A DNA stretch of 5,359 nucleotides, from positions 1-5,359 of the forward strand of contig JAKEGQ010000280.1 of NCBI GenBank assembly GCA_022615475.1. The letters run 5' to 3'. Shown in pieces: positions 1-5,216 of the stretch. The position numbers and the translations under genes are program-made. Origin of the DNA: Candidatus Methylomirabilota bacterium (lineage in GTDB: Bacteria; Methylomirabilota; Methylomirabilia; Methylomirabilales; CSP1-5). The notes beneath the pieces are model-generated. The model was given only the letters and a program-made list of their open reading frames with translations. It did not search any database and was not told where the DNA came from. Every line of letters starts with the position of its first letter. Position 1 is the stretch's first letter.

Positions 1-1
1 G

Positions 2-106
2 ACGCGCGCCATTCGGTCCTTCAACGCGGCCCTGCGCTCGGATGAGCGAGTGGACCTCTCCCTGGTGCCCATCGGCGATGGGCTCACCCTCGCCCGCAAG
101 CGCTGA
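2..106 (+). CDS. C-terminal end of a probable SAM-dependent O-methyltransferase (5' part outside window)
   Basis: An open frame enters from the left edge and ends at TGA 104-106. It gives 34 residues ending in VDLSLVPIGDGLTLARKR. That ending, with a VDL..LPIGDGL.LARK pattern, is the typical final beta-strand and tail of class I SAM-dependent O-methyltransferases of the catechol/caffeoyl-CoA O-methyltransferase type, which methylate hydroxyl groups of small molecules in the cytoplasm. Only the tail is visible, so the SAM-binding and metal-binding residues cannot be checked and the substrate is unknown. The C-terminus looks intact, so the insertions to the right lie downstream of this gene rather than in it. 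The call rests on one short motif recognised from memory. Confidence 0.65.
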   Translation, partial: TRAIRSFNAALRSDERVDLSLVPIGDGLTLARKR

Positions 107-130
107 GCCCGCCATCGATGCGCGGCGCCT

Positions 131-148
131 GAGCCCCCCTTAGGGCTC
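131..148 (+). terminator. Small GC hairpin after the methyltransferase gene, possible terminator
   Basis: GAGCCC at 131-136 is followed by a six-base loop and the exact complement GGGCTC at 143-148, starting 24 bases after the methyltransferase stop codon. There is no T-run after the stem, so it is not a textbook intrinsic terminator. It could act as a 3'-end stabiliser or be fortuitous in GC-rich DNA. Confidence 0.3.
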
Positions 149-175
149 GAGCCGAAATAACTCACAACAGGTAAG

Positions 176-194
176 CCGCCGCCTCTGGCGGCGG
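176..194. repeat. Left-end subterminal hairpin of the IS200 element
   Basis: A perfect 8-bp stem, CCGCCGCC (176-183) with GGCGGCGG (187-194), closes a TCT loop at 184-186. TnpA proteins of this family bind such hairpins as single-stranded DNA and cut at a short distance from them. The stem length and loop match the right-end hairpin, although the stem sequence differs. Confidence 0.7.
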
Positions 195-244
195 ACTCCC
201 CCAGGCTCTGCCGTCCCGTCGTGCACATCCTGCGCTGGAAATGC

Positions 245-291
245 GACGGTCTCCTATCGCGGACCGGCACGTCCGCAGAAAGGAGACCGTC
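245..291 (+). promoter_or_regulatory. Leader stem-loop that sequesters the tnpA ribosome binding site
   Basis: GACGGTCTCCT at 245-255 is perfectly complementary to AGGAGACCGTC at 281-291, the eleven bases directly before the tnpA ATG. A second stem nests inside: GCGGAC (259-264) with GTCCGC (271-276) and a CGGCAC loop. The Shine-Dalgarno AAAGGAG spans 279-285, so its AGGAG core lies inside the outer stem. In mRNA the site would be hidden from ribosomes. A comparable RBS-sequestering leader hairpin is known in Salmonella IS200, where it keeps transposase synthesis very low together with an antisense RNA. Whether an antisense RNA exists here cannot be seen. Confidence 0.75.
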
Positions 292-756
292 ATGCGAGAG
301 TGGCAGAGCCTCTCACACGTCCGATGGTACTGCAGATACCACGTGGTGATCGTTCCGAGGTACAGAAAGAAGGTGATCTTCGGGCAGTTGCGCAAGCAGA
401 TCGGCGGGATATTGAGGCACCTGTGCGAGCAGCAGGGCGTCGAGCTGGTCGAGGGACGGGCGATGCCCGACCACGTCCACCTGTGCTTGAGCATCCCGCC
501 CAAGTACAGCGTGGCGAACACGGTTGGGTTCCTGAAGGGGAAGTCCGCCATCAGAATCCATCGCGAGTTTATGGGCAGGGAGCGGAATTTCACGGGCTTC
601 CATTTCTGGGCGCGCGGATACTGCGTAAGTACGGTCGGGCTCGACGAGAAGACCGTGCGCGAGTACATCCGGAACCAGGAGGAAGAAGAGAAGCGACAGG
701 AGAACCTGCCGTTCGGGGGGCTTCAGCCCCCTTCATCTCCCATGAAGGGGCGCTAG
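292..756 (+). CDS. tnpA: IS200-type TnpA transposase (HUH, Y1)
   Basis: A 154-residue protein, close to the usual 150 or so for IS200 TnpA. It catalyses cutting and rejoining of single-stranded DNA at the element ends through a 5'-phosphotyrosine link, working as a dimer. Residues visible: the metal-binding HUH motif is His61-Val-His63 within PDHVHLCLSIPP, and the nucleophile is most likely Tyr125 in REYIRNQ, preceded by the family motif YCVSTVG (110-116). The N-terminal stretch around residues 10-27 (VRWYCRYHVVIVPRYRKK) is also characteristic. The start at 292 is chosen because AAAGGAG at 279-285 sits six bases upstream; an in-frame ATG at 241 has no such site and lies before the regulatory stem. 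The last 14 residues (FGGLQPPSSPMKGR) are encoded by the repeated hairpin units downstream and look like a non-catalytic tail. All key residues are present, so the enzyme may be active. Confidence 0.93.
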   Translation: MREWQSLSHVRWYCRYHVVIVPRYRKKVIFGQLRKQIGGILRHLCEQQGVELVEGRAMPDHVHLCLSIPPKYSVANTVGFLKGKSAIRIHREFMGRERNFTGFHFWARGYCVSTVGLDEKTVREYIRNQEEEEKRQENLPFGGLQPPSSPMKGR

Positions 757-822
757 TCCCTTTCCTTTCCCACGAAGGGGCGTTAGCCCCTTTCATCTCT
801 CCGAGGCCCCCTCGGGGGGCCT
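712..822 (+). repeat. Three degenerate ~30-nt hairpin units plus a fourth GC hairpin at the tnpA 3' end
   Basis: Bases 712-741, 742-771 and 772-802 are three head-to-tail copies of a degenerate unit of about 30 bases (pattern gaaGGGGcgytagCCCCttt followed by cmtctccc). Each can fold: GGGGGC/GCCCCC at 716-721/726-731 and AAGGGGC/GCCCCTT at 775-781/786-792 are perfect, and the middle copy is imperfect. CCCCTTCAT/ATGAAGGGG at 728-736/742-750 can pair across copies 1 and 2. A further stem, AGGCCCCC/GGGGGCCT, lies at 804-811/815-822. The tnpA stop codon (754-756) sits inside the second copy. They may end or stabilise the tnpA transcript, and could also block transcripts of gene D coming from the other side. 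Confidence 0.6.
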
Positions 823-2036
823 TCCTCAAACCACCCGCTCTGCGGGTGGTAGCTGATTCGCCGCCTCCGTACTTCAAGATTTCCGGTCTCCAGTAAGGCC
901 AACTCTATCGCATTCCGCTCGATGTCGGCCAGCTCAATTTTGTTCGGGCTTGGGTCTCCGCGCTTCGCGCGCTCCTTCAACTCCTCGCCGAGGATCCTGG
1001 CCCTGTTCATCAGAGTCGTGTTGATGAAGGTCTCCCGCTCCTCGGGTGTGATGGGGGTCCGCCGTGCGAAGACCTCATCGGCGTTCGGGCCGTCAAGGCC
1101 TTCGGGCCTGGCATAGAGGTTGGCGCGTCGGCGCGCGTTCTCGATGTCGTCACCAGTCCAGTACTCGGGGTGGTCGTGCGAGGCGGCCTCGTGGTGCGTG
1201 AGATGCTTCAGGGTGCCGTTGCCCCACTCGCAGGCCCCGTTGTAACCGGGCGTGTAGGGAGGGCTCTTGAGGTACAAGACGCCCACACTCCACAGGAGCG
1301 ACTTCATCTCCGGCACCTCGAAGGCCTTGGCGTTGTCGATCTTGATGACCAGGGGAGGTCCATGCTTGGCAAAGAGCGCCCGCAGGGCGCAAAAGACAGC
1401 CAAGCCGGTGGCGCGCTCGAGCGGTTGGCTCAGCAGGTTTTTGCGGCTCGCGAGGTCCCGCACCGTGAGGATCTGGGTGAAGGGACCCTCTATGGGGAGG
1501 TCGGGCTCAGTGAAGTCCATGGCCCAGATCCGACCAGACTTGAGGAAGCGAAGGGCGCGGATGGTTTTGCGGTGCTGATGCGACCAGTCCCATCGAAAGG
1601 CCTTGAGAATGGCCTTGAGCTGGCGGCGAGGCACCGTGGGGAAATGCACCTTCAACGTGGCCAACCCGACGCTCGGACCGTGGACCTCAAGCTGGTTCTT
1701 GATCTTCTCACTGAGCGCGTGGCCGAGGGGGCAGACAGGCCGCCCCCTCGGCACGTTGCTCAGCTTTCCCTGCATATACAGGCTGTACCACTTGGAAAGG
1801 GTCGAGCGACCGATCCCCAGGCGGTCGGCGATCTCGGTGAAGCTGAATTCATGGCCGCGAAGGTGCATGGTGAGGCGGCTGCCGGTCTCGCGGACCACGG
1901 TCTCCGTTTCCCGCCTGATGCGCTGTCGCTCGAAGCCATAGAGACCCTGGGCCTCGACCTCGGCCTCCTGCCTGGGCTGATCGATCAGCCGACGGATCAG
2001 GTCGAGATGACGCGCCTCCTCCCGTCTGTATCTCAT
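783..2036 (-). CDS. Gene D: second DDE (integrase-core) transposase, C-terminus replaced by IS200 sequence
   Basis: The frame gives 417 residues. Residues 60-85 (FSFTEIADRLGIGRSTLSKW) form a helix-turn-helix for end binding. The rve/DDE catalytic core follows, with probable acidic triad Asp174 (WAMDFTEP), Asp234 (VIKIDNAKAF) and Glu270 (GYNGACEWGNG), the last two separated by 35 residues as in DD35E enzymes. It would cut and join the ends of the four-gene element. Its ATG overlaps the stop of gene C as ATGA (2036-2033), with GGAG nine bases upstream, so it can be started by translational coupling; it may also be made as a -1 frameshift fusion with C. Residues from about 394 onward are encoded inside the IS200 right end, so only about 392 residues are native and the true tail is missing. 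The catalytic core is intact, so activity is uncertain rather than excluded. It is not a copy of transposase A: motif contexts and domain layout differ. Confidence 0.85.
   Translation of the reverse strand: MRYRREEARHLDLIRRLIDQPRQEAEVEAQGLYGFERQRIRRETETVVRETGSRLTMHLRGHEFSFTEIADRLGIGRSTLSKWYSLYMQGKLSNVPRGRPVCPLGHALSEKIKNQLEVHGPSVGLATLKVHFPTVPRRQLKAILKAFRWDWSHQHRKTIRALRFLKSGRIWAMDFTEPDLPIEGPFTQILTVRDLASRKNLLSQPLERATGLAVFCALRALFAKHGPPLVIKIDNAKAFEVPEMKSLLWSVGVLYLKSPPYTPGYNGACEWGNGTLKHLTHHEAASHDHPEYWTGDDIENARRRANLYARPEGLDGPNADEVFARRTPITPEERETFINTTLMNRARILGEELKERAKRGDPSPNKIELADIERNAIELALLETGNLEVRRRRISYHPQSGWFEEGPPRGPRRDERG
830..850. repeat. Right-end subterminal hairpin of the IS200 element
   Basis: ACCACCCGC at 830-838 pairs perfectly with GCGGGTGGT at 842-850 around a TCT loop (839-841). 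It is the counterpart of the left hairpin at 176-194, with the same loop and similar stem length but a different stem. The expected cleavage position lies about ten bases to the right, near 860. On the opposite strand this hairpin is translated as part of the altered tail of gene D. Confidence 0.7.
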
Positions 2037-2479
2037 CGCCCTTGTCTCCGTCGCTGCCGCTTCCGCTGATTCCGGCGCTGCGGAGTTTTTTTTTCCGCGG
2101 TGGCCGAGGCCTCATCGCCGTCCACCACGTACTGGGGAAACACCAGGCGGATCTCCTCGCGCAGGTTGGCGATCCGAAGCTCGGTGAGCATGCGCTCCCC
2201 CTCCGCCTCGATTTCCTGCACGCGCCGCTGCAGGGCCTCAGCATCTGCAGGCTTCACGGGGCGGCCCCGAGGCTTCGGCTCCAGGTCCGACATCGCCGCT
2301 TGGAGCACCTGGTCACGGAGCTCGAAGAAACGGCTCCGACTGATGCCGAGCTCCGTGCTGGCCTGCTCGATGCCCATGCGGCCAGCCACCGTCTCCAGGA
2401 TCACCTTCAGCCGCGTCTTGGCTTCCTCTGAGCCGCTCAGCTTGTTCAAAAGGTCCGTGCCCATCGCCGGTCGTGCCAT
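2033..2479 (-). CDS. Gene C: small helix-turn-helix/coiled-coil accessory protein (OrfA-like)
   Basis: A 148-residue protein. Residues 22-60 (KVILETVAGRMGIEQASTELGISRSRFFELRDQVLQ) contain a helix-turn-helix of the type found in IS3 and IS481 OrfA proteins. A basic hinge PKPRGRPVKP (69-77) follows, then a charged helix with coiled-coil character (about 79-112) and an Arg-rich end (135-148). No catalytic motif is visible. The likely role is binding the element ends and assembling the transposase; this is inferred from architecture. The start at 2479 is chosen for MARPAMGTDLLNKL with GGAG eleven bases upstream; an ATG at 2521, one base after the stop of B, is a good alternative that would add 14 residues by coupling, and 2464 is possible. 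Its last four bases overlap gene D. The Arg-rich tail after the A9 run reads in the other frame as an Ala/Glu linker, which suggests the -1 frame may be the one under selection. Clearly related to gene B. Confidence 0.75.
   Translation of the reverse strand: MARPAMGTDLLNKLSGSEEAKTRLKVILETVAGRMGIEQASTELGISRSRFFELRDQVLQAAMSDLEPKPRGRPVKPADAEALQRRVQEIEAEGERMLTELRIANLREEIRLVFPQYVVDGDEASATAEKKTPQRRNQRKRQRRRQGR
2086..2094 (-). promoter_or_regulatory. A9 slippery run: candidate -1 frameshift site joining genes C and D
   Basis: On the minus strand gene C reads G GAA AAA AAA ACT across nine consecutive A's. Gene D lies in the -1 frame relative to C. That frame is closed by a TGA at 2114-2112 but is then open from 2111 through the D start, so the A9 run sits inside the only window where a shift would work. 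Slippage here gives C residues 1-131, a linker NSAAPESAEAAATETRA, then D from its Met. A possible stem CTCCG (2085-2081) with CGGAG (2050-2046) follows directly. Such A-runs drive ribosomal frameshifting or transcriptional slippage in many insertion sequences. Confidence 0.5.
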
Positions 2480-2522
2480 GACTCGATTCTCTCCCTGGTG
2501 CCTGTCCCTTGGGCCGCTCATC

Positions 2523-3206
2523 TCATCCCATGCCGCCGTCAGGTGTGCCTGCCGAGGACACACTCTGGCTGGCCGGCATGGGATCCTGCCCATTTTCTCC
2601 GAGTTGCCTGGCCAGGAGCAAGGCCCTCACTGCTGGATTCTTCCTCCCTCGTTTCCGCTTTCTGCCAGCGGCTGTTCCCGGTTTCCCTCCCTCGCCTGCC
2701 GATTTCTTTCCTCCCTGCCTTGTCTGGGCAGGCTCGGCCTTCCGTTTGACTCCCGCCGCGCGCCCAAGGACCCGCACCAGCGTCTGCAGCCTTGCGCACT
2801 CCCGCTCCAGCTTGCGGTGCGAAGCGGCAAGAGCCTCCAGCTCCTTCTCCGGGTTGCGCTGCCTGCCCCGCACACGCGGCTCGCAGGCCTGCAGCAGCCC
2901 CTCCAGGGCGCGCGCCTCCAGCTTGTAGTACTGCGTCGGGGTCCGGCCGAGCAGGGTCGCCGCCTCCGCTGGTCCCACCGCTCCGCCCAGCACCTCCAAC
3001 ACCACGCTCGCCACCTGCCGGGCCTCGGCGCTCACTGAATCGCTCGCCTTCTGGCGGTCCTTCCGAGGGGACGTTGCGCCCTTGGGCCGGCCACGCCTCG
3101 GCCGATCGGGCGCCTGGGGCCGGGCGACTCCATCGCTCTCGCTTTGGCCGGCAGATCCCGGGAGGACAGCCTCCTTCGACGACTCCTCCTTGTGTGTCCT
3201 ACTCAT
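2523..3206 (-). CDS. Gene B: helix-turn-helix/coiled-coil accessory protein, paralogue of C
   Basis: A 227-residue protein of no family I can name. The first 60 residues are polar and probably disordered, with RRGRPKG at 38-43. Residues 66-107 resemble the helix-turn-helix of gene C, followed by RVRGRQRNP (111-119), a charged helix with coiled-coil character (118-150), a Lys/Arg-rich stretch (153-190, including GRKRKRGRKN) and a short tail. No catalytic residues are seen. It is probably a DNA-binding partner of transposase A. The start at 3206 is chosen because GGAGG (3217-3213) lies six bases upstream; ATG 3209 would be too close. The start overlaps the end of gene A by eight bases, which predicts translational coupling. 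It ends one base before an ATG of gene C. The upstream open frame to 3365 lies wholly inside A and is not needed. Confidence 0.75.
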   Translation of the reverse strand: MSRTHKEESSKEAVLPGSAGQSESDGVARPQAPDRPRRGRPKGATSPRKDRQKASDSVSAEARQVASVVLEVLGGAVGPAEAATLLGRTPTQYYKLEARALEGLLQACEPRVRGRQRNPEKELEALAASHRKLERECARLQTLVRVLGRAAGVKRKAEPAQTRQGGKKSAGEGGKPGTAAGRKRKRGRKNPAVRALLLARQLGENGQDPMPASQSVSSAGTPDGGMG

Positions 3207-4941
3207 CATCCACCTCCATGGAGCGCCGACGCAGCGGGCCAGGGCCTGCTTCCGGCCAAGAGGGTGGGGCCTCCTCGCCTGCGTCCGGGTCCTCCACGAC
3301 CTCGCCATCCTCGGCACTCGCCGCCTCGGCGCGCCACTCCGCCAGGCTCGCCCGCACCTCCGCAAGCGCCGCCTCCAGAGGGCTTCGAGAGGGGCTGTGC
3401 TGTCGGTCCGCCTCCGAGGCCAGCTTGTCCATCACCTCCAGCGCGTTCGCCGACGACAGGGGCTCGGGCATCTCCACGTCCGAGCCGGGAAGCGGCTCCT
3501 CGTGCTGCCCAGCTTCCTCCTCAGGCTGCCCCGTAGACTCTGGGCCGGGCGGGGTAACCGCATCAGGCCCAACCAGCTCGATCTCCTCGGGCCCGGCTCC
3601 AGGCCGGCTCAGCACCACCCGCTCTCCGGCCGCGTGCACGCTGAAGGGCTTCCCGCCAACCACCCCGGCCAGGTAGAAGGGCCGCTTCGGCACACCGTGC
3701 CGCGCAAGCTCAAGCGCGTTGTCGGCCACCCGCTTGGCCAGCATTTCCCGTACCTCGGACACCGCTCCGAAGTACCGATCCGCAGGGCACATCCCCTCCA
3801 AACCCTGATGCGGCCTTCGAAAATTGTAATGGTCGATAAAATGTCCGATGCGACGACGTGCATCCTCCAGATCCGCAAAGACCGCTCGCTCCACGCACTC
3901 CCGGTACAGCGTCCCCCAGAATCGCTCGATCTTTCCCAGCGTCTGGGGGCGCTTCGGACGCGCCAGCAGGTGCTGGATGCCCAGCTTCTCCATCTCCTTG
4001 CGATACCGGCTCTTGCCCCGCCACGACGCATACTGCGGGCCGTTGTCGGTCAGCACCTCCTCGGGAGGGCCAAAGGCCGCAATCCCATCCATCAGCACCT
4101 CCAGCACCATCACCCCGGAAGCGCTCGCGTGGAGCCCGTAGCTCACGATGTATCGGCTGTGGTCGTCCAAGTACGCCGTCAGGTACACCCGCCGGTTCTG
4201 GCGCTTGAGCACAAAGGTGAAGATGTCCGTCATCCACATCTGGTTCGGCCGAGCCCGCTCGAAGCGCACCACCTTCGGCGGATGTGGCCGGGTCTCCACC
4301 TCCTGCAGCTCGTAGCCCTCGTCGTGAAGCACCCGAAGCACCTGGCTCTCCGACGCGTCCAGGCCCTGACCCCGAAGGAGCTCTTGGCTGATCCGAAGGC
4401 AGCCGAAGTCGGGATTCATCTCCTTCAAAAGCAGGATGGCCCGGCGCGTCACCTCCGTGACCTTACCGCCCTTGCCCTTGGTCCGTCCCCGGGGCTTGTC
4501 CGCCAGCGCCGCTGGCCCATCCCGCTTGAAGTCCCGCTTCCAGATGTACAGCGTGTGCTTGGACAGCCCCACCAGTGGGGCGAAGTCCTGCGCTGTAAGA
4601 CCGCTCCGGATCCACAGATCCAGGGTCAGCAGCCTCTGCGTAGGCGTGAAGGTCCGGTGCCGCACTTCCTCGGGCCGAACGAGCTGTCGACCAGGGCGCC
4701 GGCTACGCATCCGCGCCGCCGCCGCTCCCCCCACCTCGCCCGTGGACAGCGACTGATCGAGCTCGTCCAGAAACGAGCCCCAACCGGGGGTGACAGGCTC
4801 CCCGTACCCATGAGGCTCGGGATCAGTTACCCTTTCCTCGTGATGCTCCACCGGCAACATCGGCCGTGCAGGCCGCTCCCGCAGCCCAGGCTCCACAGGC
4901 AAGTTCCCCTTTTCTCGCGTTCCGTTTCCGTCGTCTCTCAT
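3199..4941 (-). CDS. Gene A: IS481-like DDE (integrase-core) transposase
   Basis: A 580-residue protein, longer than typical IS481 transposases (about 300-400) because of extra ends. Residues 1-95 are polar. Residues 98-140 form a helix-turn-helix (QDFAPLVGLSKHTLYIWKRD), with a basic hinge DKPRGRTKGKGGK (148-160) and a second DNA-binding region at about 163-215. The catalytic core has Asp239 (MWMTDIFTF), Asp299 (VLTDNGPQYAS) and Glu339 (GKIERFWGT), then the HFIDHYNFRRPHQGL motif (367-381) typical of IS481/IS3 enzymes. The second Asp and the Glu are separated by 39 residues rather than the usual 35. Residues 455-580 are an acidic, Pro/Glu-rich tail, possibly a contact surface for partner proteins. 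The start has AGGAGG at 4953-4948, six bases upstream. First gene of the block; its end overlaps B. The triad is complete, so it may be functional. Confidence 0.9.
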   Translation of the reverse strand: MRDDGNGTREKGNLPVEPGLRERPARPMLPVEHHEERVTDPEPHGYGEPVTPGWGSFLDELDQSLSTGEVGGAAAARMRSRRPGRQLVRPEEVRHRTFTPTQRLLTLDLWIRSGLTAQDFAPLVGLSKHTLYIWKRDFKRDGPAALADKPRGRTKGKGGKVTEVTRRAILLLKEMNPDFGCLRISQELLRGQGLDASESQVLRVLHDEGYELQEVETRPHPPKVVRFERARPNQMWMTDIFTFVLKRQNRRVYLTAYLDDHSRYIVSYGLHASASGVMVLEVLMDGIAAFGPPEEVLTDNGPQYASWRGKSRYRKEMEKLGIQHLLARPKRPQTLGKIERFWGTLYRECVERAVFADLEDARRRIGHFIDHYNFRRPHQGLEGMCPADRYFGAVSEVREMLAKRVADNALELARHGVPKRPFYLAGVVGGKPFSVHAAGERVVLSRPGAGPEEIELVGPDAVTPPGPESTGQPEEEAGQHEEPLPGSDVEMPEPLSSANALEVMDKLASEADRQHSPSRSPLEAALAEVRASLAEWRAEAASAEDGEVVEDPDAGEEAPPSWPEAGPGPLRRRSMEVDDE

Positions 4942-5020
4942 TCGTCTCCTCCTTTGGTGCGGCCATCGCCGCGTCAGGGGAGGAGCGAATTAGTCCGGTT
5001 GAACTCAGCTCAGACTGTCA
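4942..5020 (-). promoter_or_regulatory. Leader of gene A and candidate right end of the four-gene element
   Basis: Between the A start and 5020 there is a strong Shine-Dalgarno (AGGAGG at 4953-4948) and, further out, a comparatively AT-richer stretch 4985-5020 containing a CTCAG tandem (5004-5013) and an outer TGACAGTC when read inward. This is where a transposase-binding end and the promoter of the operon should be. I see no convincing -35/-10 pair: CTGACA near 5021-5016 is too far from the only TAAT-like box. The end assignment is inference. Confidence 0.35.
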
Positions 5021-5216
5021 GGAATTTCGGAGAGGGGCACAATCGCGGTGGAGGACGCGCGGCGTGTCCGGCGGCCTCCCGAAGGTGAGAGCGAGCCCTC
5101 GTCTGATGTGGGGCGGTGTCTTGGTCCCAATCGTCCTCGGACGCGCCGGCATCGAAGTCGAACATGGGGTCCGATGCCAGCCGGGGAGAAGCGAGAGGCG
5201 GTGGGCTCGAAGGGAG
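5021..5216. other. Unassigned stretch between the element end and the integrase fragment
   Basis: No gene can be called with confidence here. On the minus strand, 5182-5096 reads DPMFDFDAGASEDDWDQD followed by a basic run, with mostly G/C third positions. This looks like a scrap of a real acidic protein but it belongs to no family I recognise, and the frame runs into low-quality sequence on both sides. It may be the remains of a host gene or older element broken by the insertions. Confidence 0.25.

Larger units (their letters stand above)
155..860 (+). mobile_element. IS200-type insertion sequence (IS200/IS605 family), tnpA only
   Basis: This is a segment of about 700 bp with the full IS200 layout: a subterminal hairpin near the left end (176-194), a leader stem-loop over the tnpA ribosome binding site (245-291), a single HUH transposase gene (292-756), and a subterminal hairpin near the right end (830-850). 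No tnpB is present. Elements of this family move as single-stranded circles, make no target duplication and have no terminal inverted repeats, so the exact ends cannot be read from repeats. I placed them about 18-20 bases outside the left hairpin and about 10 bases outside the right hairpin, by analogy with IS608. The right boundary is supported independently: gene D on the other strand stops looking like a native transposase at about 857-860. Confidence 0.8.
860..5020 (-). mobile_element. Four-gene transposable element with two DDE transposases (A-B-C-D), left end disrupted by IS200
   Basis: All four genes are on the minus strand and run A, B, C, D with overlaps or gaps of eight-base overlap, at most 43 bases, and four-base overlap. 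No passenger genes are present. A and D are unrelated in detail but both carry complete DDE triads, and B and C are paralogous DNA-binding proteins. Right boundary: reading inward from 5020 the sequence begins TGACAGTCTGAGC, which has the 5'-TG start common among DDE elements, but it has no partner to confirm it. The left boundary is lost or hidden at the IS200 insertion near 860. The block could instead be two adjacent elements (A+B and C+D); tight coupling argues against this. Confidence 0.6.

Noticed and set aside
152..165. CCGAAATAACTCAC resembles the inward-read right-end segment 4998-4985 (10 of 14 bases), as if it were a surviving left inverted repeat of the element.
   Set aside because: A 10/14 match is about what chance gives when two stretches of about 50 bases are compared freely, and the bases further out do not continue the match.
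241..291. Upstream in-frame ATG at 241 as the start of tnpA.
   Set aside because: The Shine-Dalgarno at 279-285 fits the ATG at 292, and residues encoded by 241-291 are not part of the family and overlap the regulatory stem.
715..850. A short CRISPR-like array in the repeats after tnpA.
   Set aside because: The units are tandem, without unique spacers, degenerate, and palindromic; they belong to the IS200 trailer.
155..860. A tnpB/IscB RNA-guided nuclease or guide RNA partner for the IS200 element.
   Set aside because: No RuvC-like frame exists on either strand near the element; the neighbouring genes are DDE transposase components.
1170..2069. Long plus-strand open frame of 299 codons opposite gene D.
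   Set aside because: It is antisense to a clear DDE transposase, has no recognisable domain, and is the expected by-product of GC-rich codon use.
3210..3365. N-terminal extension of gene B up to an ATG at 3365.
   Set aside because: It lies entirely within gene A in another frame, and GGAGG with ideal spacing supports the ATG at 3206.
3082..5088. Long plus-strand open frame of 668 codons opposite gene A.
   Set aside because: The minus strand carries all the conserved transposase motifs and a strong ribosome binding site. The plus-strand product is a His/Arg/Pro-rich mirror with no domain.
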